The notes under the pieces: generated by a model
The model's database searches: none
What the model was told of the DNA's origin: nothing
The model's input: the letters and a program-made list of their open reading frames with translations, nothing else
Shown: in pieces, positions 1 through 7,473 of the stretch
Position numbering within the stretch: position 1 is the first letter of the stretch
How the letters are laid out: each line of letters starts with the position of its first letter
Assembly: GCA_030043175.1 (NCBI GenBank)
Contig: JASHYD010001318.1
Location: 1 to 12,906, forward strand
Source: Xanthobacteraceae bacterium
GTDB lineage: Bacteria > Pseudomonadota > Alphaproteobacteria > Rhizobiales > Xanthobacteraceae
Reading direction: 5' to 3'
DNA: 12,906 bases
Program-made: the position numbers and the translations under genes

Positions 1-459
1 GCAGGATCGGCGCCAGTAACTTGCGAGAGAAGCGTAAACCATTCATCCCCCTCTCCTATTGTTCAAAGTCTGCCGGAAAAAGAAACTTGGCGTAGAGACG
101 TCCCCTACGAGACGATTGGAACTGCTTGATGTTGCGGTGGGATGACACCATTGTGACACAGCACAACGCGTTGGTCCGATCCTCATCGGGTCGAGGATGG
201 AAAAGGTCGTCGTCGGAAGTCGCGGACGCAGCTTCCTGTTACGGGCGAAAAAACCGTTGGTCGCGACGTCATAATCTCGGCTGCGCCTTCTCAGTTTAGC
301 GATCACGCTTTGAGCTGACGGCATGCCATGCATTAAGCAGAGCACAGAAAGGCGCTAGCGACGGGGCCGGAACCTGGAGGCTTGTGCTTGGTTGCCGACA
401 TAGTAGGTTCCGGCGTGGGCGGGTGGATTGAAAATCATGTCAAATCAGCGGAGACGGCA
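1..459. other. Intergenic stretch without a supported gene
   Basis: I see no gene here. The open frames present have no recognisable domain and unnatural composition (runs of Ser, Arg and Pro). A short inverted repeat (ATCCTC, 8-base loop, GAGGAT) lies near 180-205, with no T-run after it. In-frame codons from TTG 382 lead into the small gene that starts at ATG 460, but the protein pattern only begins there, so 382-459 is treated as leader. Confidence 0.5.
450..453 (+). promoter_or_regulatory. Ribosome binding site GGAG for the 460-660 gene
   Basis: GGAG sits six bases upstream of ATG 460. This favours ATG 460 over the in-frame TTG at 382, which would add 26 residues that do not fit the family pattern. 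Confidence 0.5.
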
Positions 460-660
460 ATGCAGCGCCTTCGTAAGCTCATCAACGATCCAAATCACTG
501 GCGGTCTTGTTCCCAGGAAATGCGCTTGACTGCGGAAAGGACGGCGGACCGGAAAGCCAAGGCCACCATGACGGGGACGGCTGAGGCGTACGACCGGATT
601 GCGAAAGAGACCGAGTTGAAAATTGCGCCTGAAAAAGCGTCAAAAACGGATGAGCGCTAA
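460..660 (+). CDS. Small HWR-type helical protein, rhizobial family, function unknown
   Basis: A 66-residue soluble protein with no signal peptide or membrane segment. It begins [15 protein letters not shown] and continues as one amphipathic helical stretch rich in Ala, Glu, Lys and Arg ([15 protein letters not shown], then [12 protein letters not shown]). I recognise the layout LIxDPxHWR - ExRxxAE - D - K - M - A - Y(D/E)xIAxxxE from many short rhizobial hypothetical proteins, usually 55-80 residues long, for which I know no function. Here Ser-Cys follows HWR where Arg-Ala is more usual. The start is chosen for its GGAG ribosome site and because the pattern starts there. The gene stands alone, with nothing convincing for 400 bases on either side. 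The family is seen by pattern only; the role is unknown. Confidence 0.72.
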   Translation: MQRLRKLINDPNHWRSCSQEMRLTAERTADRKAKATMTGTAEAYDRIAKETELKIAPEKASKTDER

Positions 661-1104
661 GTCCCAAGATGAAACATTTGCCCAACGTGCGGGCCGCCAT
701 ACCCGGGCCTGAGTGACCCGAAATGGCCGGGCGTAGTGCCAATCCCTCCAGGTTGCCCCTTCCAGCCCGCCAAGAAGCCTCCGCGCGAATAACGGCCGGA
801 CGTCAGCCCAAACCGCTCACCGACCTACCGGCTCCTGGCGCGCCGTCCGTCGGCTAGGGTGGCGACGAGGGGCGCGTACGAGAGGGGTTGCGCGCCATCC
901 ACCAACACCACCGTTTCTGAGTTCGATGAGGCTCTGCGGCCGGCGATCCAGTATCCGGTCTTTCAGGAACGACCGCCCTTAACGTCTTCCCATCCCTAAA
1001 GGGCAGATTTCTAGCGTAAGGGAGTGACGTTCCGCCGCGGCAAGAGCAAGAGAGGTGCGCGATGAGTGCGACAACATCCGCGCATGGGCTCACATGATCA
1101 CGTT
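661..1104. other. Intergenic stretch, nothing convincing
   Basis: About 440 bases between the small gene and the 3' end of the convergent membrane-protein gene. The overlapping short frames look like translated non-coding sequence. GC-rich imperfect inverted repeats around 690-730 could end transcription of the small gene, but there is no T-tract, so no terminator is called. Confidence 0.45.
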
Positions 1105-1833
1105 CTACGTGGCGCGGCGGTCAGCCGGGAGTGACCCATCCCAGCTTTGCTGGTTTGCATGCAAGGAGGCGGATTGATCCTTGCGCATCATCGTGTAGCC
1201 AAAGTAGATGAAGGTAAGTCCGATTAACTCGGTGATATATAATACTTCTACGTAGCCGAAGCGGGTGAAGCTTCCGCCAATGCCGGGAAGAAGCGCACCA
1301 ATGGCGATGAGGATGTTGCCGAGGAAGCGAGCTCTTCCCCTATCCTTGGCGAAGTACTGGATGGCCGAGTAGACAGCACCGCCAAAGAGAAAAACGAAGG
1401 CGTAGAGGTTGAGCCAGGGAGAAAATGCCCTGACCCATTGCCATGCAAACACGCGCCCCGTGAGGCGGTAGTCGAACCCCTGCGGGATTTCAACCGGAGA
1501 GGATAACACGCAAACGGCGGCAACAAGAATGAACGCTGAGCACACTACAGCCGAGATGTCGGCGAAACGTTTTTTCATGAGCAGGTAAATCGTTCCCTGC
1601 GCCAGGGGGTATCCGCCGAGCAGGGCCCCAACAATGTACCAGACCTTCGTATTCCCCTCGCTCCAGCCAAAAATGGCATTGATGCTTTCCGTCAGCGTCC
1701 CCATGCCGAACGTCAGCACGCCCAGGGTCCACCATAAAAGATAGGGCGACTTCTTGGCGCGATAGTGCGGCACGATGCGGCTAAGGAAGAAAACCGAAAA
1801 GAGCGTGGTGAGAACTGGGATATAACTGACCAT
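1105..1833 (-). CDS. Seven-helix integral membrane protein, function unknown
   Basis: A 242-residue, strongly hydrophobic protein. Seven likely membrane segments can be picked out at about residues 3-21, 32-49, 64-85, 92-111, 139-160, 170-188 and 194-215, followed by a short polar tail of about 25 residues. The first loop carries a basic HYRAKK; the last two helices are joined by a short GSFTRFGYVE turn. The start ATG 1833 is fixed because the codon three positions upstream in frame is a TGA stop. No strong ribosome site precedes it. There is no kinase, GGDEF or other catalytic domain after the helices, so it is not the sensor part of a longer protein unless one was lost. No redox or metal motif stands out. 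It is divergent from the ChaN-like gene across a 470-base gap. I do not recognise the family. The even hydrophobicity and natural composition make it a real gene. Confidence 0.8.
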   Translation of the reverse strand: MVSYIPVLTTLFSVFFLSRIVPHYRAKKSPYLLWWTLGVLTFGMGTLTESINAIFGWSEGNTKVWYIVGALLGGYPLAQGTIYLLMKKRFADISAVVCSAFILVAAVCVLSSPVEIPQGFDYRLTGRVFAWQWVRAFSPWLNLYAFVFLFGGAVYSAIQYFAKDRGRARFLGNILIAIGALLPGIGGSFTRFGYVEVLYITELIGLTFIYFGYTMMRKDQSASLHANQQSWDGSLPADRRAT

Positions 1834-2303
1834 ATCGGCTCAGGGGCTGGACCTCGAAACGCAAGTTGCCTTTTTACACCGCGGCGGCCGCGCAGATCAA
1901 TGCTTACTGCCGGATCAGTAACCCGTCCCCACGCCTGAAGGTTGCCCCAGCCGGAGGCGGCGGTTACCGGACCCAGCCATGCACCAAACGCGACTGGCTA
2001 CGCTGAGTTGCTTTCTCTGCCCCATTTGCTATCGGACATTTGCGGCCGGTCGGAGTTGCCCCCCGGCAAAGCTGGGACCCGATCGGAATACCGACAAGGT
2101 CCGGGTATTCCATCGTCCTGTGGCGGAAAGGGCGGGCGTCGCCGTCGCATCATCGCGCAAGTTCGCGCCATGATGCGGGCGGCCATTGGCTTGAATTGTC
2201 GTCGCGAAGGTTGCTTCTGCCGGCGAGATGACGCATGCTTTGAACTAGAAAGAGAAAAAATCGTTGCTGCTGCGTGGTTTCATTGCCGGGGAGCAGGTGC
2301 AAT
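1834..2303. other. Divergent intergenic region between the membrane protein and ChaN-PDZ genes
   Basis: This must hold the promoters for both divergent genes, but I cannot point to clear -35/-10 boxes. A short AT-rich patch (GAACTAGAAAGAGAAAAAATC, about 2242-2262) lies 40-60 bases before the ChaN-PDZ start. CGCGGC-G-GCCGCG near 1880 is a near-palindrome with a one-base centre, of unknown meaning. The frames across this region in all directions look non-coding. Confidence 0.45.
2288..2299 (+). promoter_or_regulatory. Ribosome binding site region for the ChaN-PDZ gene
   Basis: GGGGAG (2288-2293) and AGGTG (2295-2299) lie 10 and 4 bases before ATG 2304. They support this start over GTG 2274, which has only weak purines ahead of it and adds ten residues in front of the signal peptide. 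Confidence 0.4.
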
Positions 2304-3647
2304 ATGACAAATTGGATTGGTATATGCCGGCAAGCCCTCGGCCATTCGGCTCCCCCTGCGACGCGAACATCAAGGCTTTGGACGGGCGTGTTTGCCGCGA
2401 CATTGGCGGCCGCGGTCATCGCCCCATCAGCGGCGCAGACGAGTTCCAGCGCGTCGCCGGCCGAAACGGCCTCCGCATGCGCCACGCCTGCCGACTGGAT
2501 CGACCTGAAAACAGGGCAATCCATCGACAGGGGGCAGCTGTTTGGCGATCTCGCGGCGAAGAGTTCGGTCGTGCTGCTGGGGGAATCGCATACCGATGCG
2601 GATCACCATCGCTGGCAGCTGCAGACCGTGGCCGCATTGCACGGACGCGGCGGAAATATGGTCATTGGTTTCGAATCATTTCCGCGCCGCCTGCAAGCCG
2701 TCCTGGACGATTGGGTCGACGGCAAGCTGACAGATGAAGCTTTCCTGAAGGCGTCGGAGTGGCGACAAGTCTGGGGTTACGATGCAGCCTTCTACATGCC
2801 GTTGTTTCAATTCGCGCGCCTCAACCGCATTCCAATGATCGCGCTCAACGTCGATCAGAAACTTGTCGCGCGCGTAGGCCAGCAAGGATGGGAGAGCGTG
2901 CCGGCGTCGGAGCGCGAAGGTCTTTCCGATCCTGCGCCAGCCAGTCCGGCCTATCAGCGTGAGCTTGCGCACGTCTATCTCATCAAGAAGGCAATACCGC
3001 CTGGCGCCGATCCGTTTTCCAGCTCTCAAGGGCCGAGCGTTGCGGAGCCCGACGACGCCGCCGTGGAAGAAGCCGTGAAGCAGCCCGAATTCAAACGTTT
3101 CGTTGAGGCTCAGCTGACCTGGGACCGGGCCATGGCGGAGGCGCTGGCAAGCGCCAAGCGCAAGTTCTCCAACGCAACCATCGTCGGAATTTTGGGAAGC
3201 GGGCATGTCGAGGGTGGCTACGGTGTTCCCCATCAGTTGAGGGATCTCGGAATCACCCAAGCGACGTCGCTCCTACCAGTGCCGACCGACGCCGCGTGTA
3301 TGCTGGTCGGCACATCGTTTGCGGACGCCGTATTTACGCTGCCGGCAACGCCCACGGACGAAACGCCGCACGCTGAGCGTCCAAGGCTCGGCGTCGCGCT
3401 AGTGGAAGGCGATGGCGCGCCCCGTATCAACCGGGTGGTGGACAAGAGCGTAGCCGAGATTGCCGGACTGAAAGTCGGGGATCAGGTCGTACGCGCCGCC
3501 GGCCTCACGATCCGAAAGCCTGACGAACTGGTCGAAGTGATCGCCCGGCAGGCGCCCGGAACGTGGCTGCCATTGAGCGTCAGGCGTGATGGCCAGGACA
3601 TCGATCTCATCGCCAAATTTCCCGCGAGTCCGAGACCGGATCGATGA
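2304..3647 (+). CDS. Exported ChaN/Tiki-superfamily protein with C-terminal PDZ domain
   Basis: A 447-residue protein. Residues about 24-45 (Arg-Leu-Trp, an Ala/Val-rich core, then PSAAQ) look like a Sec signal peptide with Ala-X-Ala cleavage, so it should work in the periplasm. Residues about 75-335 match the ChaN / haem-binding uptake family (Cofac_haem_bdg, PF04187): LLGESHTDADHH at 91-102, IGFESF at 121-126, QLTWDRAMAEA at 270-280 and GSGHVEGGYGVP at 298-309. The conserved Glu and His residues in these motifs correspond to the presumed metal site of this superfamily, related to Tiki and EreA. Residues about 361-440 form a PDZ domain (LGVALVE, then AGLKVGDQVVRAAG). ChaN binds haem and is linked to iron uptake; a protease-like or esterase-like role is also possible. 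There is no lipobox, unlike classical ChaN. The linker region 200-265 looks longer than in short ChaN proteins. No co-directional neighbour follows closely, so it seems monocistronic. The family is confident; the substrate is unknown. Confidence 0.88.
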   Translation: MTNWIGICRQALGHSAPPATRTSRLWTGVFAATLAAAVIAPSAAQTSSSASPAETASACATPADWIDLKTGQSIDRGQLFGDLAAKSSVVLLGESHTDADHHRWQLQTVAALHGRGGNMVIGFESFPRRLQAVLDDWVDGKLTDEAFLKASEWRQVWGYDAAFYMPLFQFARLNRIPMIALNVDQKLVARVGQQGWESVPASEREGLSDPAPASPAYQRELAHVYLIKKAIPPGADPFSSSQGPSVAEPDDAAVEEAVKQPEFKRFVEAQLTWDRAMAEALASAKRKFSNATIVGILGSGHVEGGYGVPHQLRDLGITQATSLLPVPTDAACMLVGTSFADAVFTLPATPTDETPHAERPRLGVALVEGDGAPRINRVVDKSVAEIAGLKVGDQVVRAAGLTIRKPDELVEVIARQAPGTWLPLSVRRDGQDIDLIAKFPASPRPDR

Positions 3648-3857
3648 TGTCGCGGCTGGCTCCCTGGTGCCACGGCACCGGCGGGACCGCATATCACGCC
3701 TTCTCGCCGCTCGCCAACAGAGGCCGGCATTTCCGCGACGAGCGAAAAATTCCGTGTGAGAGGCGTCTCCGGAGCTTTCTCATTTCGCGCCTGTTCCGCG
3801 CCATGAAGGCGGCGAACGCCATGATTATCCTGGATGAATGTGAGCAACGGTGGTTGA
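3648..3857. other. Short gap after ChaN-PDZ
   Basis: No gene is supported here. The only notable structure is the hairpin at 3664-3681, given separately. Confidence 0.4.
3664..3681 (+). terminator. Possible hairpin downstream of ChaN-PDZ
   Basis: GGTGC-CACG-GCACC, extended by a G-T and a C-G pair, forms a short stem 17 bases after the TGA of the ChaN-PDZ gene. The position suits a transcription end, but no T-tract follows, so a rho-independent terminator is only weakly supported. Confidence 0.22.
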
Positions 3858-4058
3858 TCACTCCTGGTGTTCCGGTCGATGATGCCGCCGGGTTTTTAAG
3901 GCCACCGACGAACTCTCATCGGTCTTCCCGGATTTCTCCTTTGACCGACTCTGGTCGGTCTGCTCAGAGCTTTCCTTTTCGGCTTTGATGTTTGGCGGCA
4001 CAGATAAGGTAGCGAGAGCGAAAATAAGCGCCAGCGGAGCTGCAAACCACGCGACCAT
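3858..4058 (-). CDS. Doubtful small exported or membrane-anchored protein
   Basis: An open frame of 66 residues that begins MVAWFAAPLALIFALATLSV, a clear single hydrophobic segment. It is followed by a highly polar tail rich in Ser, Lys, Glu and Thr and ending in basic His/Arg residues. GGGGAG lies nine bases upstream of ATG 4058, a fair ribosome site; an upstream in-frame ATG at 4094 would give a longer N-terminus without one. A small protein held by a signal anchor with an unstructured tail is a common form in rhizobia, but the tail is low in complexity and the opposite strand is also open. I do not recognise it. It could equally be chance coding. Confidence 0.35.
   Translation of the reverse strand: MVAWFAAPLALIFALATLSVPPNIKAEKESSEQTDQSRSKEKSGKTDESSSVALKTRRHHRPEHQE
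3943..3960. repeat. Perfect 7-bp inverted repeat with 4-base loop
   Basis: GACCGAC-TCTG-GTCGGTC. A looser ACCGA ... TCGGT pair lies just to the left (3904-3908 and 3919-3923). Neither strand has a T-tract after it, so it is not an evident terminator. It lies inside the doubtful small ORF. Confidence 0.5.
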
Positions 4059-4765
4059 CGTGCGAAACTCCCCGAGAATCTTCGCGGGAAGCATTCTGCT
4101 TGTTCATTGTGGATGCAAAACAAACCGGATTTTCGGTGAGGTTTTTGCACAACTAATTAAGCCTGCATTGATGTTACACAGCCGCGCCCCAAAGTCGGTA
4201 AGCGAACACGTTGCGGATGATTTGCCGTAACGGCCGACCACCCCGACGGTGCCGGCGTATGATGGCGCAGATGCCGGCAGCGCGAGCTAACTATCCGCCA
4301 AAAGCATCGGCGCGAATTACAAAATCCGGGATGAACTTGGGCAATGAAATGTCTTGTCAATCCTGACCGCTTTGCTGGCGGGCACACACTGCGCCGCCTG
4401 CGAAAGCTGGACGGGATGGTTCACGGCGATCAGCTCCCCTGCCTCGTCTAACGCCAATGCAAGACGCATGGGCGATAATGATTTGTGCACCACTTCGGCC
4501 TTGCCGGCGTCGGCAGAGCACCCTGCCAACAGCTCCAAAGGCTTCCGGGAGCCACACAGCAAATGTCAGTTTTCCGACTTTAGGGCGCTTGCGATCGCAT
4601 GGGGAGCTGTTCAAAAATTTCTGATCCGTCCAATCCCTATCGCCCACGCGGCGACGCGAAAACCCAATCGTCGAGCGGTTTCGAGCCGTGGGCAGCTCGC
4701 GCATTCTCGGCACGGTGGCAGCCAATCAGCTGCGTTATGATTTGCAGCGATCGCTTATATCCTGG
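4059..4765. other. Gene-poor stretch between the small ORF and the transposase pseudogene
   Basis: About 700 bases with a relatively AT-rich patch at 4085-4180. Open frames on both strands (for example around 4317-4562 on minus and 4354-4740 on plus) overlap one another and have no recognisable domain or credible start signal. The part nearest 4765 could be the worn 3' end of the adjacent transposase, since the pseudogene stops well before the family's usual C-terminus, but I could not align it further. Confidence 0.4.
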
Positions 4766-6290
4766 TCAGTGCAAACTGATCGTGATCTGCTGCCCCGAGG
4801 CCATGTGTACCTCGGTTGCGGTGAACTCATCGCTTGGCCAATCCGCGCCCGGATATTTGTGATAGGTTAGGCAATGCGCCGCTTCTTCATCTTCGCGAAG
4901 AACTCGGGGCTGTAGCCCTCCCGATCAAACACAACGGTAAAGCGGTGCAGCAGAGGGTCGGCGTCGAGCTGTTCGGCGCCTGGCTGGTTGGGTATGTCCG
5001 TTTCGAGGCGCGGCACGATATCGCGCTCGAGCACCTGCAGCAGTCCGGGATCGACGGCCTGGCTCACCACAAAGAGGGGCTTGCCGTCCATGGCACTGAC
5101 CCAATAGTCGGCGGTGGCACTGAGGCACAGACGTTCGCGCGCGACGTAGTGCTTGGGCAAAACCTTAGTCCTGCCGTGGTAGACGCGCACATGTCCGTCG
5201 ACGTAAAGAACCGCCGCCTCTTCGGGGGCTTCCAGCATCCACGCCTTGCACAATGTTGAGCTCCAGGAAAACGCCTGTTCCTGGTCAGCCAAATGCTTGA
5301 GCTTGATGCGCAAGGTGCGCACTTCTGGAGCCCGGTCGAGGCCCAGCAACTTGCCCCATTCTCCCGGCGCGTAATAACGCAGGGCCTCGATCGACCTGAG
5401 CCGGCCCAGCGCCATGAAGGCCAGAAGCAGAAAGATGCTTGTGAGAACGTAAAAACCGGCTGGCAGGTGAAAGTACTTGGTAGAATGCCGCCACAGCCCG
5501 CTGACCAACAGCGCCGGCAGAGCCAGCAGGACGCCGCCTTTCGGAATGTCGAGAGCGCAGGCTAAGCGGGGAGCGGCCTCCCCCAGTTGCCCAAGGCTCG
5601 CCGCCAGGCGCTCCAGCGTTGCGGTCGCGCCCCGTCCCATCGGCGCGGCACAATCCGCCTCTGCCGCTCGCTCTTGGCGCTGGGTGGCGACGGTTGTGCG
5701 CCGTTCAGCGAAGACTGCACACGCGTTGCGCTCCTCTCCTCCACCGAACTGGAACAAACCGCAGCAGCACTCTCGCTTGGGCTGTTCGCGGTTAGCGGGG
5801 CATCGGCAAGGAATTTTTTTTAACCGGCGCGCGGATCCTTCCCTCGCGCATCGCCTTCTGCATGGTGTTGAGCTTCAGTCCCAGCGTCTTGGCGACATCT
5901 GCCGGAGTGGGCGACATCTGCCGGAGTGGCGCCGCCCGCAAGACGACCCTCGATCTCATTCACCACATCGTCAACCAGCACCGCCGGACCGCGCGCAACG
6001 CGCGGAGCGTAGAATCCCTTCGGACCCTTCTCGCGGTAGATCTTCACCGACCGCTTGACACTGATCGACGTCACCCCAAAAGCACGGATGATATCGCTCT
6101 GCTTGACATGGCCGGTGACGCAGAACTGGCTGGTGATCATGCGAAAGGTGGCGATGTCGGTCCCGGCATGGCTGAACACCGGCATGTGACCGTTGAAATA
6201 GGTGACCTGGCCGTCCTGCCTCCACAAGGCCAAGTGGTTCGTGATGTGCGTGACCCCATCGGGGAAAATGGGTAGCTGCAGTTGGGGCAT
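4766..6290 (-). pseudogene. Decayed transposase, rhizobial putative-transposase family
   Basis: Remains of one long gene read from 6290 down to 4766. The N-terminal part starts at ATG 6290 (MPQLQLPIFPDGVTHITN), with an AGG seven bases before it. It contains a helix-turn-helix-like stretch (QSDIIRAFGVTSISVKRSVK, about residues 64-83) and a GPKGFYAPR segment. The central and C-terminal part (about 4867-5700) carries family-like blocks: PGEWGKLLGLDRAPEVR, AAVLYVDGHVRVYHG, DIVPRLETDIP and FTVVFDREGYSPEFFAKM. These acidic-residue blocks suit a DDE-type catalytic domain. The reading frame breaks at least four times: a 19-bp tandem duplication (5891-5928), an eight-base T-run (5814-5821), somewhere in 5645-5700, and at about 4870. 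After the last break the homology continues as LTYHKYPGADWPSDEF to a TGA at 4766. The C-terminus of the family is then missing. No terminal inverted repeats or target duplications were found. The family is recognised from memory of Bradyrhizobium-type proteins annotated as putative transposases. Confidence 0.82.
5891..5928. repeat. Perfect 19-bp tandem duplication inside the transposase remnant
   Basis: GGCGACATCTGCCGGAGTG occurs at 5891-5909 and again at 5910-5928 with no gap or mismatch. Nineteen is not a multiple of three, so it shifts the minus-strand frame. With one copy removed the protein reads ATPADVAKTLGLKLNTMQK, as expected of a helix-turn-helix-type continuation. Confidence 0.95.
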
Positions 6291-6822
6291 GGCCGACCTC
6301 GCGCGGCGCGGGCGGCAAAACACCGCGTATCCGCCGCGGACCCGTCATTCTCAGAATCCCAGCGATTCGGCCAATTGCCGACCGCCCTTGTGCCGATCTT
6401 TCTTGTGCAAGATTCTGATACGCCGAGCGATTTGCCGGCCTTAGCTACCTTCCGCCGAATCCCAAGAGATCCGAGGTTCTGAAGTTGAGTTCGGCCTACG
6501 AGAGCTGAGGCCGTCGGCACCAGTTTTGGTTGGCTACGTTTGCCGCTCAGGCCCTGCGAAGGCGAAAAGGCGCTGCAATGTCTCGAGTTCATAACGTGTC
6601 TTCTTGCGTACAGTAGAAGCGGCGAATGTTGCTGGCGCAGACGTTGTTGCCCAAAACGGGACTCGCCCAGTCCCTCGATCCGCCGCTTCCATGAGCCGGT
6701 CGGAAGCAGATGCTAGAGCGTGGCGCCCGGAACTATCCAACACGTGTCGAGTTATGCGGTCGGAGCGGCAGGCCGACCCAATCCCGCATCCTCTGGCTAG
6801 CGGCGCGGACGCGAGTGCACCG
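6291..6822. other. Upstream region of the Alternative Complex III operon
   Basis: About 530 bases between the transposase start and actA. It must hold the operon promoter, but I see no confident -35/-10 pair or operator. A minus-strand piece at 6407-6457 reads RKVAKAGKSLGVSES, which weakly resembles the helix-turn-helix of IS3-type OrfA proteins and may be another worn mobile-element scrap. The plus frame open from TTG 6604 into actA adds residues with no membrane or haem feature and is taken as untranslated. Confidence 0.4.
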
Positions 6823-7473
6823 ATGGCGATCTTCCAGCCGTCAGCGAACGTGTTGATGAACGCAGCGCTCATCGGAGTGTTCGCGTTGGGCGTCATTCTG
6901 CTGTTGGCCATCTGGGTCGTCCCCGTGATCGGATACAACACCGAAGAGCGGTATGCCCCGGAGCAGCCGATCCCATTCAGCCATAAACATCACGTCAGCG
7001 GACTGGGAGTTGATTGTCGCTATTGTCACACAATGGTCGAGAAATCCTCGAATGCGGGAATGCCATCCACTGCCACCTGTATGACCTGCCATTCGCAGAT
7101 ATGGACGAACGCTGCGATGCTCGCGCCCGACCGTCAGAGCCTGGCCGAGAACCGTCCGATCCGATGGACGCGCGTCTACACCCTCCCAGACTATGTCTTC
7201 TTCGACCACAGCATTCACATCGCCAAGGGCGTTGGATGCACAACGTGCCATGGTCCGATCGGTGATATGGCGATGACCTGGAAGGCACAAACGCTCTACA
7301 TGAGCTGGTGCCTTGCGTGCCATCGCGATCCCGCACCTCACCTCCGCCCTAAGGAGGAAGTCTTCAATCCCCATTGGCATCGCACGCCGTCAACTCCGTC
7401 CGGTGAGGAACTGATGGCACAGTATCGAATAAATACGGAAGCCCTGTCGGACTGCGGAATCTGCCATCGATGA
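6823..7473 (+). CDS. actA: ActA, membrane-anchored pentahaem cytochrome c subunit of Alternative Complex III
   Basis: A 216-residue protein. One membrane segment near the N-terminus (about residues 12-37, ending VVPVIGYN) should anchor it with the C-terminal part in the periplasm. Five haem c binding sites CXXCH are visible: CRYCH 65-69, CMTCH 86-90, CTTCH 139-143, CLACH 163-167 and CGICH 211-215. Other His residues (SHKHH at 53-57, HSIHIA at 129-134, HWH at 184-186) can serve as distal ligands. Five haems is the number known for ActA of Rhodothermus marinus. In the complex it carries electrons from the FeS protein ActB towards the acceptor. ATG 6823 gives a family-like N-terminus; ATG 6856 is a possible shorter start, and the ribosome site of either is weak. 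The stop overlaps actB by four bases. The family is certain; the exact start is less so. Confidence 0.93.
   Translation: MAIFQPSANVLMNAALIGVFALGVILLLAIWVVPVIGYNTEERYAPEQPIPFSHKHHVSGLGVDCRYCHTMVEKSSNAGMPSTATCMTCHSQIWTNAAMLAPDRQSLAENRPIRWTRVYTLPDYVFFDHSIHIAKGVGCTTCHGPIGDMAMTWKAQTLYMSWCLACHRDPAPHLRPKEEVFNPHWHRTPSTPSGEELMAQYRINTEALSDCGICHR

Noticed and set aside
43..345. 100-residue minus-strand open frame at the left edge
   Set aside because: Arg/Ser-rich composition, no domain, no ribosome site; looks like chance coding.
854..1093. 79-residue minus-strand frame downstream of the membrane-protein gene
   Set aside because: No recognisable motif and unnatural composition (Pro, Arg, Ser, Trp clusters).
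1942..2307. Plus-strand frame just ahead of the ChaN-PDZ gene
   Set aside because: Overlaps the ChaN-PDZ start, is Arg/Gly/Cys-rich without a domain, and competes with several equally open frames on both strands.
4317..4562. Minus-strand frame containing an LAGC lipobox-like string and a protein-like stretch LALDEAGELIAVNHP
   Set aside because: No hydrophobic signal core before the LAGC and no start signal; overlapping frames on both strands are equally open. Kept only as part of the gap description.
4834..5259. Plus-strand 141-residue frame
   Set aside because: It is the antisense of the transposase remnant, which has the recognisable family blocks.
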